From positions 62,001 to 126,000 of the forward strand of contig JAOYRU010000113.1 in NCBI GenBank assembly GCA_026315105.1: 64,000 nt of DNA, in the 5' to 3' direction. The notes beneath the pieces were generated by a model, which worked only from the letters and a program-made list of their open reading frames with translations, was not told the DNA's origin and searched no databases. The position numbers were made by a program, and so were the translations under genes. This DNA comes from Locusta migratoria (taxonomy: Eukaryota > Arthropoda > Insecta > Orthoptera > Acrididae). Positions 24,101 to 37,000 of this stretch are shown here, piece by piece. Position 1 is the first letter of the stretch, and each line of letters opens with the position of its first letter.

Positions 24101-27100
24101 TGGGCCAAAACATTACGGGGAGTACTGTTACACTACTTTTGCTAGTCTACTTGAAACATTTTTGAGTCATTTACATTTGTGGTCTTAGGTTCGGTGGAAG
24201 AGGTGAGTGAAAGAATAACTTTACTATGAATTAGTAACAAAAACCGGAAGGTCGAACCCACATCCGGCCTTTTACCTAAACGACGACAGGCAAAGATGGG
24301 TCGTTTCGAAGGGCACGAACGACTTATTCCTCCATCCTTAACCAAAAACTATCCTCGCTTGTACTCTGTGACAATTGACCACACCGAGCGAGGTGGGGCA
24401 GTTGCATCACACAGGACTCGTATTCAGGAGGACAGTGGTTCAAATCCAGATTTAGGTTTTCCGTGATTTCCCTAACGCTTTGAGCGTCAAGCCCGTAGAT
24501 TCTAAGGACCACGCGCCGTTCATAAAGTGCCAAATCCGTAGGTTCTAAGGGGCAGCGTATTTTTCATTATAATGTGCTGTACATTGTTTTCACACATCTG
24601 ACCATAGATACATAATGGTTATACTGTTAGTTACTAGTTTTACGCAATTATACCGGAAATTTCGTGGATTCTGCCGAGATGTACAAGTACCGGCCAGTAT
24701 TGAGATTGTTGTATCACTTCGGACAAATTCAGGTATGGTTCTTTTGAAAGCTAACGGCCGATTTCCTTCGCATGCTTACCCAACTAATCAGAGAGGGAGC
24801 TGCGCCTCTCCTTGTCGACGGGATGTTAAAATCTTCATTTTTCTTCTTTGACTTCCTAATAAGGCTGGTTTGATAACTGCTATTAATGGCCGAAAGTAGT
24901 CAGCAGAGCTATTATAAAATTGTGACAGTGCGTTTATCGACAGAAAATTTTCAGTAAAGGAATAGAAAAAGTTTCATTCGGTTAGGAAATTAAATTATTT
25001 TTAAACGATACGTAACATCATCACTGTTTTGAAAGTATTTAATGCGGATTAGCCAAGTTTAGTAATATCATTAACGCAAGTCATGATTTGTTGGAGGTTG
25101 CAGCTTGTGTAACGAATTTAGGAACATTAGGAGTCTACCTTTGTCACGTATTTCAACTACTTTAAATAAATGAGAGTTGGAACTCAAATAGTGGCCTATT
25201 TATTCATAGCCGATAAAAAGTTACATATTTGCACCTGTTACTGCCCTTCAAATTAGTTTGGAATGTTTGGAATTCTATCGGACCAAACTGCGTGGTCATC
25301 AGTCCGTAGCTCACAAACTACTAAAACCTAGGTAAACTAACCTAAGGACAACACATACACCCATGCCCCAGGGAGGACTCGAACCTCCACGGCGAGCAAC
25401 CTCGCGCTCTGCAGCGAGACGCCTTAGACCCCTCGGGCCGGCCGCGGTGGCCGAGAAGACTGAGGCGTGCCAGTCACGGTCTGCACGGTCACTAGGGTCG
25501 GGGGTTCGAATCCCCCCTCGGGCATGGATATTTGTGCTATCCTTAGTTGTAAGTAGTTCATAAGTAGTTGTAAGTTTAGGGACTGATGACCGCGTAGTCA
25601 AGTCCCATAAGCTATACAAACATTTGAACGTTTGATACCGCTCGGCTACTCCACCGCGGCTTTCAAAGTAGTCACCAGCGTTCTGTAGAACTCATAGCCA
25701 GCGATGTGGAAGGTGTAGTATACCGTCAGCAGAGCCTATTCTGTTGATGGAGCGGTCTACTGCCTATCGAATTTGTGAAACATTTCTGAAGCGAATGCCA
25801 TGAACCGGTTCCTTTATCTTCACATTCAAATCAAAGTCACATGCACTTAAGTCGGGGGATTATAGTGGAAGGTATTCCGGTCCTATCGACCGAACAGAGC
25901 AGCCACAGCTAGCGCTCTATGCGCCCGAGCACTGTCGTACAAATGTTCAAATGTTTGTAGAGCTTATGGGATTTAACTACGGGGTCATCAGTCCCTAAAC
26001 TTACAAACTACTTATCAACTAGCTAACACTGAGGACGGGACAAATATTCATGCCCAAGGAGGGATCCGAACCCCCAGCCGTAGCGGCCGTGCAGAACGTG
26101 ACTGGTGCACCGCAGATCGCTCGACCACCGCGGCCGTCCTGTCGTACAAAATGATGGGTTGGTCGCGCAGAAAGTGTTGCCGCTTCTTTCGCAAAGCTGG
26201 TCCCAGGACGAAGACGAACAGTAATACTGTGCATTGGCGTTAGGATAACATCATCACAGTCGTAAATAGTGACACCGTTACGTTAGACCGCTCGCTCACA
26301 AGTGGCACTGTTTCCCTCGATTGCGCGCACACTAGTGACGTAGGACGGGCAATTCCATTTGCTCGGAGGTGGGGTAGGTATGTCAACAACGTGTGCCATC
26401 AGCGACAATAGTAGATTCCATTGCATAGTGTCTACACAGCAGTGTTGTCACTATTTAAGTTCCAACCCTTGTATTGTGTACATTCTAAGGCACTAAAATT
26501 AAGGCATTTTTACCAAAGATTCTTAAAAAGCCGACGAAAATTCTTCTCGTGTCTGAGTTGTACGTCACTGCTGCAACAGACGCTAAAGTGCTCCGTTGCC
26601 TACTTCCCAACAATAAATGCACTTAATAGCAGAATCCAACAGTAATTGTATTATGCCAAGAACACAGCTGCAGAGTCTAACACATTATTATTATTATTTT
26701 AATATACTATTTGGCAAGTCACAGTCGCAGAACAGGATGCCGAATCGTGTCACGTCACATCAGTCAATAAGAAATGCCGCGAGGCACAAGAACAATTACA
26801 CATTCAAGGCGGCAAGCGATTGTATGCTTACAATTTTTCGAATCTCATTAACGTCAATGTGAACTGCAGAAGTGCCAGAATATTAGTTCAGTATGGAAAG
26901 AATTATTCTAGAAAGTCTTACCATTCTGGCCATAACAGTAGTCCCTAGTAATATCAGAAGCAAATGGAAAACAGAAACAGAAATGCAGGCTACGTAGATA
27001 AATTTCCGTTGTGTAAGCAATAAAGTTAATTGCAGTTATGGTACCGAACTCGAAAGTTCTCGAAATACAGAACAGTGAAAAAGTAAATGACGGTAACAAA

Positions 27101-30100
27101 TAGACTACTTGAAAGTTGCTAATGAATCTCAGAGCATACGAAGTAATTGATCTGCATCTTTTCAAAATGATATGATACCAATATTATACTAAAGGGTCGT
27201 GAAATAGTCCATGTTTTACCATTCTTAAAACTGATAGTCACATAGAGAGGTTGCTATGATGACGCGCTATAATCAGATTGTGCCTCGTGCAATATAAATA
27301 TTTTTATCACTGATTTTAGGATAGATTTAATGCTGTGGTAAAAATAGTCTGGGTTGCCTAGGCCAGTGTTTTTCAACCTGTGGGTCGCGACCCCCAAAAG
27401 GAAGCCCTGAGTCTTGCTCACGGGGTCGCCGACACAGGAGGAAATACTTGCACTGTAAAATAACCAGGGGTTCAGTAACACAAAATAGTGAAATGTATTT
27501 ACTGTTAAAATTACCGAGTTCCTTGTGTAACATTCATTACGAATAGAATCGATCATAGATTCACTTGAAATAAACTTCAGAGTCTTGACCACAAATTTCA
27601 ATTTATTGAGGCCTTACGCGTTTCGACGTTTCGTCATTATCGAAGGCTACAGCAAGACAATGGAATAAATATTCATCAAACATTTTGATAAAACATAAAC
27701 GAGAACACTATCTTCACACTCACCATATCTTTTAAAACTTATTAAAAAGTGAAACCATCTCTTCCCCCTTTTTTGCTTAAAATATTCATTCATTTTAAGA
27801 GCCTTGAGTGCAATGTATTTGATCAGTATACCTTAAAACTTCTTTACTTAATGTTTTGTAATAGAGGGCTAACATGTGCTATATACTTATGGAAGAGGAT
27901 ATTTTAACTACCCTTAGAGTTATATTGAAGATATTCTGACCCACCTCATATTACGAAGAGTAATCAAATTTATATAAATGTGACACTACTTTAACATACT
28001 GCATTGCTGGTTGTAGGTCAACATTGTAATTTAAACGAGAGGCAAATGCTAACTTGTTCGGTATAGAAACCACCGAGTGGTTTTTGTAAGCAGATGGTGC
28101 TTGGTGGCTGCTCTTCCTTCCCAGCACTTTTATGTATGCCCCCTTCCATCCAGCCCCCTCGCCCCACACTTTTCATCACCTGAATACTGTATAGATACCA
28201 TGATTTTGGTGACTGTCAGCAATGTGTCACTTTATCTAACCTACCGATGTCAAAATATAGTACGGCAAAAATATTGGTGTAGCACTCATATAATTGTATA
28301 ATCTAAAAGAAAATTTTTGTACACAGTGATTGTAAAAGTTTTATAGTTATAAGTTTATGATTGTATAACTTAAGAGTAACAAAATATTGTGCAGCTTTAA
28401 GGTATATAATTAAAAAGAATCCCACAGACGGAGTGAGTGTGCAATGTGCATATGTGAGTGAGAGAGAAGTAGAATGACAACATCGCCATCTAGAGGATTC
28501 TCCAATTAATAACTTGACCGCTTTGCTAACCTTAGTATGCACTTGACCATCCTACAGGGATGTTCTGGGGGAAATTTAAATTTATTTTATATTTGACATT
28601 TGTCTTTGACAGTGATTATTTTAAAAGAAATGTTTTAGGTTCACTTTTTAATAAGTTTTAAAAGATATGGTGAGTGTGAAGATAGTGTTCTCATTTATGT
28701 TTTATCAAAATATTTGATGAATATTAATTCCATTGTCTTGCTGTAGCCTTCTATAATGACGAAACGTCGAAGGCCAGTTCGCCGGCGGCAGTGGTCGTGA
28801 GCGGTTCAGTGCTGAGCGCCGCGGCCGATTGCGCTTTCGCTTGGTGAGTGTTTCGCTATTGCAGCTTGTAGCTGTAACTTATTCGTGGATTAAAGTCTCT
28901 GAAAGATGAGTCCGTGATGTCTGAGCCGTTTCGTATTGATACATTGAAGTTCACGTTGGATCGTAGCCGTCCGAGACCGAATTCTTTTGAATTTGAAACG
29001 TTCCTTGAAGAAACAGTGAAGTTGAATTTTGACGACATTATAGGGATCTATATGTCTATCGTAAACAGTGACGTTTTTGTAAAGTTGAAAAGTGCGGAAC
29101 TATGTGAAAAGTTAGTTCAGTCATGTGGAGGAACTTTAAAGTTCAAACATTGCGATGGACACATTGGCGATGTCGAAGTTACCCATGCAGGATCTCGAAT
29201 TAGGACCGTACGAATATTCGAACTGCCTTTCGAGGTTTCGGCCGAGGAAATAAATGCAGTGGTGTCTATATACGGGAAAGTACTTAGCAGTGTAGCTGAG
29301 AAATGGTCGACCTCTCATAAATTTCCCGTACTGAATGGTATCCGTCAACTTAAGGTCGACCTTCACAAGCACATTCCATCGTACATAAATGTTTGCGGGT
29401 ACCGCTGCCATAGTGTCATACGACGGGCAGCCCCGCACCTGCGCCGCTTGCGGTAAACAGGGACACGTGCGCGCCGAGTGCCTGCAGCGGCGCGTGGCTC
29501 AGCTGCCGGCCGGCGAGCCCGCCAGGCCAGCCGTGATGACGTCGCTGCCTGTGACGTATGCGTCCGCTGCCAGCGGCAGACAGCTCATCACACTCGCCAC
29601 GGAACTGAAACACTCACCCACCGTCATTGACAAAGACGTCCCGATGCCAAGCCCTGAAATTGCCGAAGTTGTCTCTGCTACATCAGAGTCCACTGATTTG
29701 TCGGCACAACCACGAACACCCCAGGTTGACAAAGAGGTTCCGATGGAAATCACAGACACTGTGGCGGTTGTATCTGCTACATCGCAGTTAACCGATTTGC
29801 CGACACAACCACCACGGGAACACAACAGCACCAACGTCGAGGACACACCTACTGATGACACAACTACGGAAACTGAACTGACAAGTTCTGTAGAAGCTAC
29901 GACATCCCCAAAGAAAAAACGTACCTCTCGGACTCATAAAAAGCGAAGGATTGCACATGAAGGTGCAGCAGAAACTGCCCCCAAACTGCGAGAAAAAGCC
30001 AGACAAATCGCTAGTACGTTACCTGACAACGCGGGAAACCACTTCACCGCTTCCTTACCAGCCCTTGTACCAACTGCCACCAAAGCCGAGATCCTATCGG

Positions 30101-33100
30101 AAGCTAGTCAACGCGGTAGTGATGGGGAACCGCCAACGACTGCTGTGGATAATAATACAAGATTTCCGTCCACCGACTGGTCACAGGATCCAATGGAAGA
30201 TGTCGCTATGAGTGAACCAGGCATCGTTCAAGGTGAAGCATTGCCAAATACCACTGATCATGACAAGGCCAGCGGCTACGAAACTGACACATACTGAAAT
30301 GTTTGATAGTGACGTCTTTTCCCGATACCGGTTATTTACTCAATTATGAACACTTTTCAGGCCTATCGAATTGCTACCTTAAACATAACTAGTATACGAA
30401 GTTCAGTTAAGTTGGAATGTTTAAAAGACTTTTTATATGCTGCAGATGTAGACATTGCTATGCTCCAAGAAGTGACTGACATTGCCTTAGACAATATACA
30501 TGGGTATAACGCTCACAGCAATGCCGGTAACGGCATCGCTTTGGGGGCTGCAATTTTAGCGAAAGAGGGCATAATTGTCCACAGCATCGAAAAACTGACC
30601 AATGGTAGAGGAATAGCTTGTACCTTTCATAACGTTAGGCTAATTAACGTGTATGCCCCGTCAGGAAGCACAAATCGACGCAATAGAGCGGTGTTTTACA
30701 AACATGAAATCTTACCTCTGTTTGGACCCCGTCAAGACTGCATTATTCTAGCGGGTGACTTTAACTGTGTCCTGAGCCCAAAGGACCAGGTCCCTAATTT
30801 CAACACCTCTCCTGAATTGGACTATCTTGTTAAAGAACTTCACCTGACTGATACGTGGGAATACACGCACGGTGATGCACCAGGCTTCACATTCATTACG
30901 CGAACTTCAGCGAGTAGATTAGATCGGATGTACGTATCGAATACTATGCACGACCGTATTTTGCACGCCGAAATATGGCCAACCAGCTTCACCGACCACG
31001 CTGCTTATATAAGTACAATCAACATGAAACGACAAGGGACCTACCGTGCACGAGGGTATTGGAAATTAAACGTCACCCACCTGCACGATGCGGGATGTCG
31101 TGAAAGATTCCACGAAACATGGGAGGCATGCGAACGACGTCTCCCGTCGTACAATTCCGCTCTTAGCTGGTGGATGTCCTGTGCCAAACCTCAACTGAGG
31201 AGAATGCTGATTGACTACTCCAGGGAGAAAGCTTATTGGTACAAGAGGACATCTGAATTTTATTTCCAATGTTTGCGGGAATTATACACGCTTGACGGAT
31301 CAGTCATTGACAATTATATCCAAATAAAGAGAATTAAATCCAAAATTTTGTCTCTGAAGCGAAAGCAATTAAACGGCTATCAAGTAAGGGCACGTATACA
31401 GAATGCTCTCAAAGGTGACGAATCGTCCATCTTCCACGTTATCCGGGAACAGAAGAGAGGTCAACAAAAAATAATCACTGAAATCAAAAGACCAGATGGA
31501 ACCAGTCTTACTAAACAAAATGAAATTAAAACTGAAATTCATGAATATTTCACAAGTCTCATGTCCGGCGGTGCGGTTAGCGCTGAGGCGCAGGGAGATT
31601 TGTTCCGACACCTGCGAGCACGGCTCAGCACTGAGGCGTCTGACAGCCTGGTCGCTGAGATCGACGAAGACGACTTGGACACTGCCGTCCTACACAGTCC
31701 CAAAAACAAATCACCGGGACCCGATGGCCTGCCGGCCGAGTTCTACCAGGTTTTCTATAGGCAGCTGAAACCCAAACTACTCCTCATTTACAAAGAACTA
31801 ATGAATTCCGACAGTGACATCCCAGAGGATTTTCTTGCCGGATTCGTTGCACTTATCCCGAAAAATCCACGTTCTGCGCAAATTGAGAATTTAAGACCAA
31901 TAACACTGCTTAACAGTGATTATAAGATAATGACCCGCATTTTAGCCCGTCGGCTCAAACTGATAATGAATGAGGTAACTGGTGCGTACCAGACTAGTGT
32001 TGGCAAGGACAGGTCAATTTTACAAACAGTGTGCGGATATCACGACATAATATCAACGGCGGATGTTCTCAACATTAATTGCGCACTAATGACTCTAGAC
32101 TTTCAAATGGCGTTTGACAAGGTCAATCATGATTACCTCCTCCAAACGATGTCCAGAATGGGCTTTCCACACCGCTTTGTAAACCTCATCGCCAGGATTT
32201 TAAAACACAGCACATCCAAAATTATGGTGAATGGCCAGTTCACCAGGAGTATTCACTTCAAGAGTTCAGTGAGGCAAGGATGTCCCATGTCCACGGCTTT
32301 GTTCGCCATTGCTATCGAACCTTTGCTCGCAACACTGTACCAGCAACTACAAGGACTACGCATAAACGATCACAAAATTGTCTGTAACGCCTACGCAGAT
32401 GACGTAGGTGTCATAGTCAGCAACAATGAAGACATAGAACGGACGTTGGAGGTTATACACAAGTACGAACTGGCATCAGGTGCAACATTAAACAGAACTA
32501 AATCCAGTATAATGAATTTAGGCCAAGGTCTATTGGTCCAGAACGTACACCTACCAGTGGTCGACCAGCGGACAATTTTGGGAATTACTTATCGGCGCCA
32601 CATAAAAGAAACGATAGCAGTTAACTATAGGAACCTACTTAACAGCGTGAGAGCCAGAATTAGGCAACACAGTATGCGACACATTGACGAAATCCAAAAG
32701 ACAACCCTTGTCAATATCTACATCGCTTCCAAGATCAATTATGTCGCACAAGTTTTACCCATGCCAGGTGCCATTGCTGCGAGGATAATGTCAGCTTTCG
32801 CCCACTTCATCAGTCGTGGGAATCTCTTTAAAGTCAGATTCGACACGTTAACTCTATCAGCTGCAAATGGGGGGCTCAACCTTACTGATATCTTCATGAA
32901 ATCCAAAGCATTATTTACAAGCAATATGCTCAAGCTCTGGAAGATGACACCTAACTCATTCACCGCCAACTTACTAACGGAAATTGCTCCTACAGATTTC
33001 ACCCCACCCATTGACGTTCGGCACGTTCCCATAGGACTTTATCATTTTCAACAATTTCTAGTTGAACTTAGTTATCTTCCCACAACGATCATAGTCCAGC

Positions 33101-34048
33101 AGACGGCCAAAGCGAAAACGATATATGACATATTGATGAAAACGAAACCCGGAAATGTGGTGGAACAAAAATACCCTGGTTATGACTGGAAGGCCATCTG
33201 GAGCAACATCAGTAGCCGATTTCTATCGACCACTGTCAGAGCTACGTGGTATAAAGCCGTCAACAGGAAACTACCGACCAATTCTAAGTTGCACCGCATC
33301 CACCTCGCAGACTCACCCAACTGTCCGATCTGCAATTTAGTTGACACTGAAGAGCATCGACTGGTTTGCGCTGAAGTCGACGAAATCTGGCAAATCACTC
33401 GACAACTCATAGCCAAGGTCACCGGAACGGCTCCACATACCGTTACACCGAAGGACCTTCTAAACCCCAGCGACGTGCCTTACCCAGCCACGAAAAGAAA
33501 TGCCGTTAACTGGATAAAAGGGCACGCTTTACACTACATACTGGCAGAAGAAACGAAAAGCAAATATAGTTTCCACTTGTACCTCCATACACAGCACCAG
33601 AAGCTTATGAAAAGAAAGAACTACAAGAAGCTCTTCGCTAACTTTCTGCGATACACAATTCAGTGATTTCTCTACAACTCGTGCCACGTATGCACTCTAC
33701 ATGACGACGTTATTATGCCACGATTTCTGCGTTTTCCCGATGCTTGTTCATAGAAGAATGTTGTTTCACATTTCGAGTCAAAGAGAAGATTTACTGTTTT
33801 TGGATACAAGAAGAACATATTCTTTCATTTATTTATCTGCTGTTGAGAATTCAGCAAGAACAGATTATTTTCAGTATGGCAGCATTTTTCTGCTGCTCCA
33901 TTTCCCAGGAAGATCGTTTTCGTTTACAATCATATAATGATGTATTTATTTCCTTTCATTTACTTCTAAGAAAGCAACAGAAGCTCGCCGAAGAAGGCAC
34001 AATTTGGAGAGCGTAAGGAAGGGCTGTGAGGGAAGAAGGGAGGCCAAA

Positions 34049-34080
<32 letters not shown>

Positions 34081-37000
34081 AAAAGGCCTCAATAAAGTTC
34101 ATTTCAAGTGCATCAAAATGGCCACGTCTCGCAAATGTCTAATAGAGACAGCAACAGTATGTTATTAATGAATAAGCGCAATTTATAAAAACTATTCTTA
34201 GTAACCAATCTATAGCTCGAAGTACATAAAAAGTTATTCTGAAAAAAAATCGGAAAAAAGATCTACTTTTTTAGAAATTGTCTTTATAGTTGGATCTTTC
34301 TTAGTGAGCATAAATCACTCCTGTGTCTTGCTTGAAATGCGAAACACTCATTAAGCAAAATATATTTTTCTGTCGGAAATTATGTAAAAATCTTTGAGGC
34401 ACACGAGCCACCACACCTCGGTAATGTATGTGGTTTATCGGGATGGATTAAAGTTCAGCAGGGAGTAGAAATAAAAACTTTACGGTTTGCTGATGACGAA
34501 GTAATTCTAGAAGAAAGGACCTGGAAGAGTAGTTGAACGGCACGGACACTGCCTTGAAAGCAGGCAATAATATGAACAGCAACAAGAGCAAAACAAGGGC
34601 AATGGAATGTAGTGTAACAAAATCAGATGATGATGAAGGATTTAAATTAGGTAACGAGACAATAAAAGTAGTAGGCGAATTTTGTTACTTGATAAAAAAT
34701 ATTATGGCCAAAGTAAAGGAGATATAAAATTCAGATGGGCTATTGGAAGAAGAACGTTTCTGTAGCAGCGAAACTGACATCGAATATTTATTTAAGAATT
34801 AGAAAGTCGTTTCTGAAAGAATTTGTCTGGAATGTGGTATTGTATGGGAGTGAAACATGGACGATAAGGAGTTCAGACTAAAAGGTGACAGAAGCTTTTG
34901 AAATATGGTGCTTCAGACGAATGATGAAGATTAGATGGGTAGATCACTGCAGAGCAGAATTGGGAAGAAAAGGAAAATCTGATATATCCTAACTAAGAGA
35001 ACTGACATAAATGAATCTTCTACAGCAGAAGGAAGTGTGTGGGGTAAAAATCGCTGAGGTAGACTGAGAGACAAATACAGTAAGCATATTCAGAAATGAA
35101 GAGGCCTGCACAGAACAGGGTGGCGTGAAGAGTTACATCAAACCAGTCTGCAGACTGAATACCACAACGGCAACAACACAGAGGTAACGGATATTAAAAA
35201 TTTCGGCAAACGATTTTTTTTTCTTTTCGAATAGTTACATTTTGAATGGTACAACTGGTTCTGGAGTTGCACCCAAAAACCCAATCACGAAAAGTTTCGC
35301 GGCGTGTCCAAGTAATGAAAATGTTTACTACAAATGTTCGTTTTCCTCCTGAGAATCGCCAGAGACGTAATATTAAGCGCAGGAGCTATAATATACCGTT
35401 TATGGCAGTTGAGGAGGATGGCCGCAGGGCCGGCGCAAGGCACGTGCGAAACGTGCGGCCGCACAGGGCGGCACTTTCGGAGGGGCGGCAAATCTGCAGA
35501 CCCCCTTTTTTCTTTCTTTTTTCTTTTTTTTTTCTTCTTCTTCTTTAGGACAAATTCAAAATTCATGCCCAAGATGGTATTCGAAACCGAATCTCGGAGC
35601 GAGTGGCTTCGGGAACTGTGGCATGTTTACGCCGGAGGAACAGAGAGAGGGGGAAGCAGTCTGGCGTACACGCCAGTATTCTTATGAGTGGAGCGCTGCC
35701 AGCCTGTTGCGCGGCGTGCGTTTATTCACAACTAATTTTGCAGGAGACGAAATCTAATTTGGAAATTCGAATGCAATGTTAGATACTTCGGTTACATGTA
35801 AAAGCCTGAAGATATTTTGCTAAGCCCTTCAATGGCAGTTTACGAGTGTTTTATTCTTCCCACATTATGGAAAAAAAATAGTTGAACATTACTACAGTCA
35901 AACATGCCCCACAACTACAATGGCTAGAAGTATTCAGAATGGGTAAATACGCTAGAGTAATTAAAAGGGATAAAGACATTGGTAGTAAACCTGGAATAAG
36001 TTGGGTTTCGACGTATTTTTGAAACTTTTTGCTGTCAGTTTCTGAGTGTTAGTGGGGGTTTTGGTTTTTGAGGCATGAAACACCTGTCTCCGTCTGCATG
36101 AGCAAAAACTAAACTCTGACCGACACTTTTGTTTGAGAATAATATTCGCACACTATTACCTTGCCAACATTTAATTACTGTATTATGCGGTGTAAATCCC
36201 TGTTTCATCTAGCAAAACTACTAGTTACTTTGATTCTGATGAAAACCTGAGAAAGTATGGTCTTTTAGCAACAATGTCCTCTTTTCCGCACGAAACAAAA
36301 AGTTAATTTTGACACCTTCTAAAACGAAAATCCATAGACAAAACATTGCTTCTAAGGGTTTTCTTGCTAGCTTTGAAGGTCATTACTGTTTGACAAAAGT
36401 TGTGCAGTTTACGCAAAGTTCATATTTATTTCTGTTGTTCTTAATGCCATAGAAAATGCTGCCTGATAATACATTTATCCATATCATCAGTCACATACTG
36501 TTTCTTTCAATCAGGTTTGACTCCAATTTTGAGCTGGTACCCAGCGACTGTTTTGTACAAATCTGTAGGAAATGTCATCAATCATTCGCAATTATTGTTT
36601 TTGTTTTCCAGAACTACATAGACTTCGGGTACAGTGTGGCTATTCTCAATGCTTTGAGTGATGTTTATATCTATACAGTAATGCTGAACGTAACTGTCAA
36701 GATGACGGTTTGACACTGGCCACTCAGCGGCCGAAACCTAGGTAGATCTGAAAAGTAAAAACTAAAATTACTATTGATTGTTTACATTTCCTGCAGATTT
36801 TTTTAAATACAGGTCCACAAACGTTTTGTAAATAAATAAATAAATAATAAAAATGGGAAAAACGGGGGATCGGGGGGCGGCAATTTAGCAGCTCGCACGG
36901 GGCGGCACTTTTGCTTGCGCCGGCCCTGGATGGCCTCTCATTATATTATGAGGAAGACCTCACGAAGACGCAACTGTCGAGTGTTAAATGTTCGACCTGC

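Larger units (their letters stand above)
25172..26470 (-). mobile_element. mariner-family relic with inserted SINEs
   Basis: The ends GTTGGAACTCAAATAG and CTATTTAAGTTCCAAC are inverted copies. The interior resembles the transposase remnant at 6804-7196 (ACAAACAGTGCTCG-type, GACCGAACAGAGCAGCCACAG). The reading frame is destroyed. Three SINEs have inserted: 25258-25661, with 25436-25634 inside it, and 25944-26138. Confidence 0.7.
28776..34082 (+). mobile_element. near full-length non-LTR retrotransposon (L1/Tx1-like)
   Basis: 5.3-kb element: GC-rich 5' leader, ORF1 with CCHC, ORF2 with endonuclease and RT, short 3' UTR, and an A-rich tail (34049-34084, A runs with one G). AAGGCC at 28770-28775 and 34083-34088 is the target duplication. 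ORF2 is intact and ORF1 has a single frameshift. Placement in the L1/Tx1 group is from ORF1 architecture and RT block style and is tentative. It is in the opposite orientation to the SDR gene. Confidence 0.88.
27549..34120. repeat. foldback repeat split by a LINE
   Basis: The left arm (about 27549-27782) is the reverse complement of 28643-28775, and the match resumes at 34089-34120 beyond the LINE (GGCCTCAATAAAG; TTTCAAGTG). The arms carry GTAGCCTTCNATAATGACGA and GAAACGTCGAA blocks like Penelope-associated repeats. About 860 bp of AT-rich sequence separates the arms. The LINE at 28776-34082 landed in the right arm. Confidence 0.7.

Noticed and set aside
28740..28775. Hammerhead motif in the foldback arm (GAAACGTC block)
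   Set aside because: The CTGATGA box is degraded and no loop fits between GAAAC and GTC.
36456..36713. 85-codon open frame in the hAT element as a transposase
   Set aside because: No hAT transposase blocks; probably chance.
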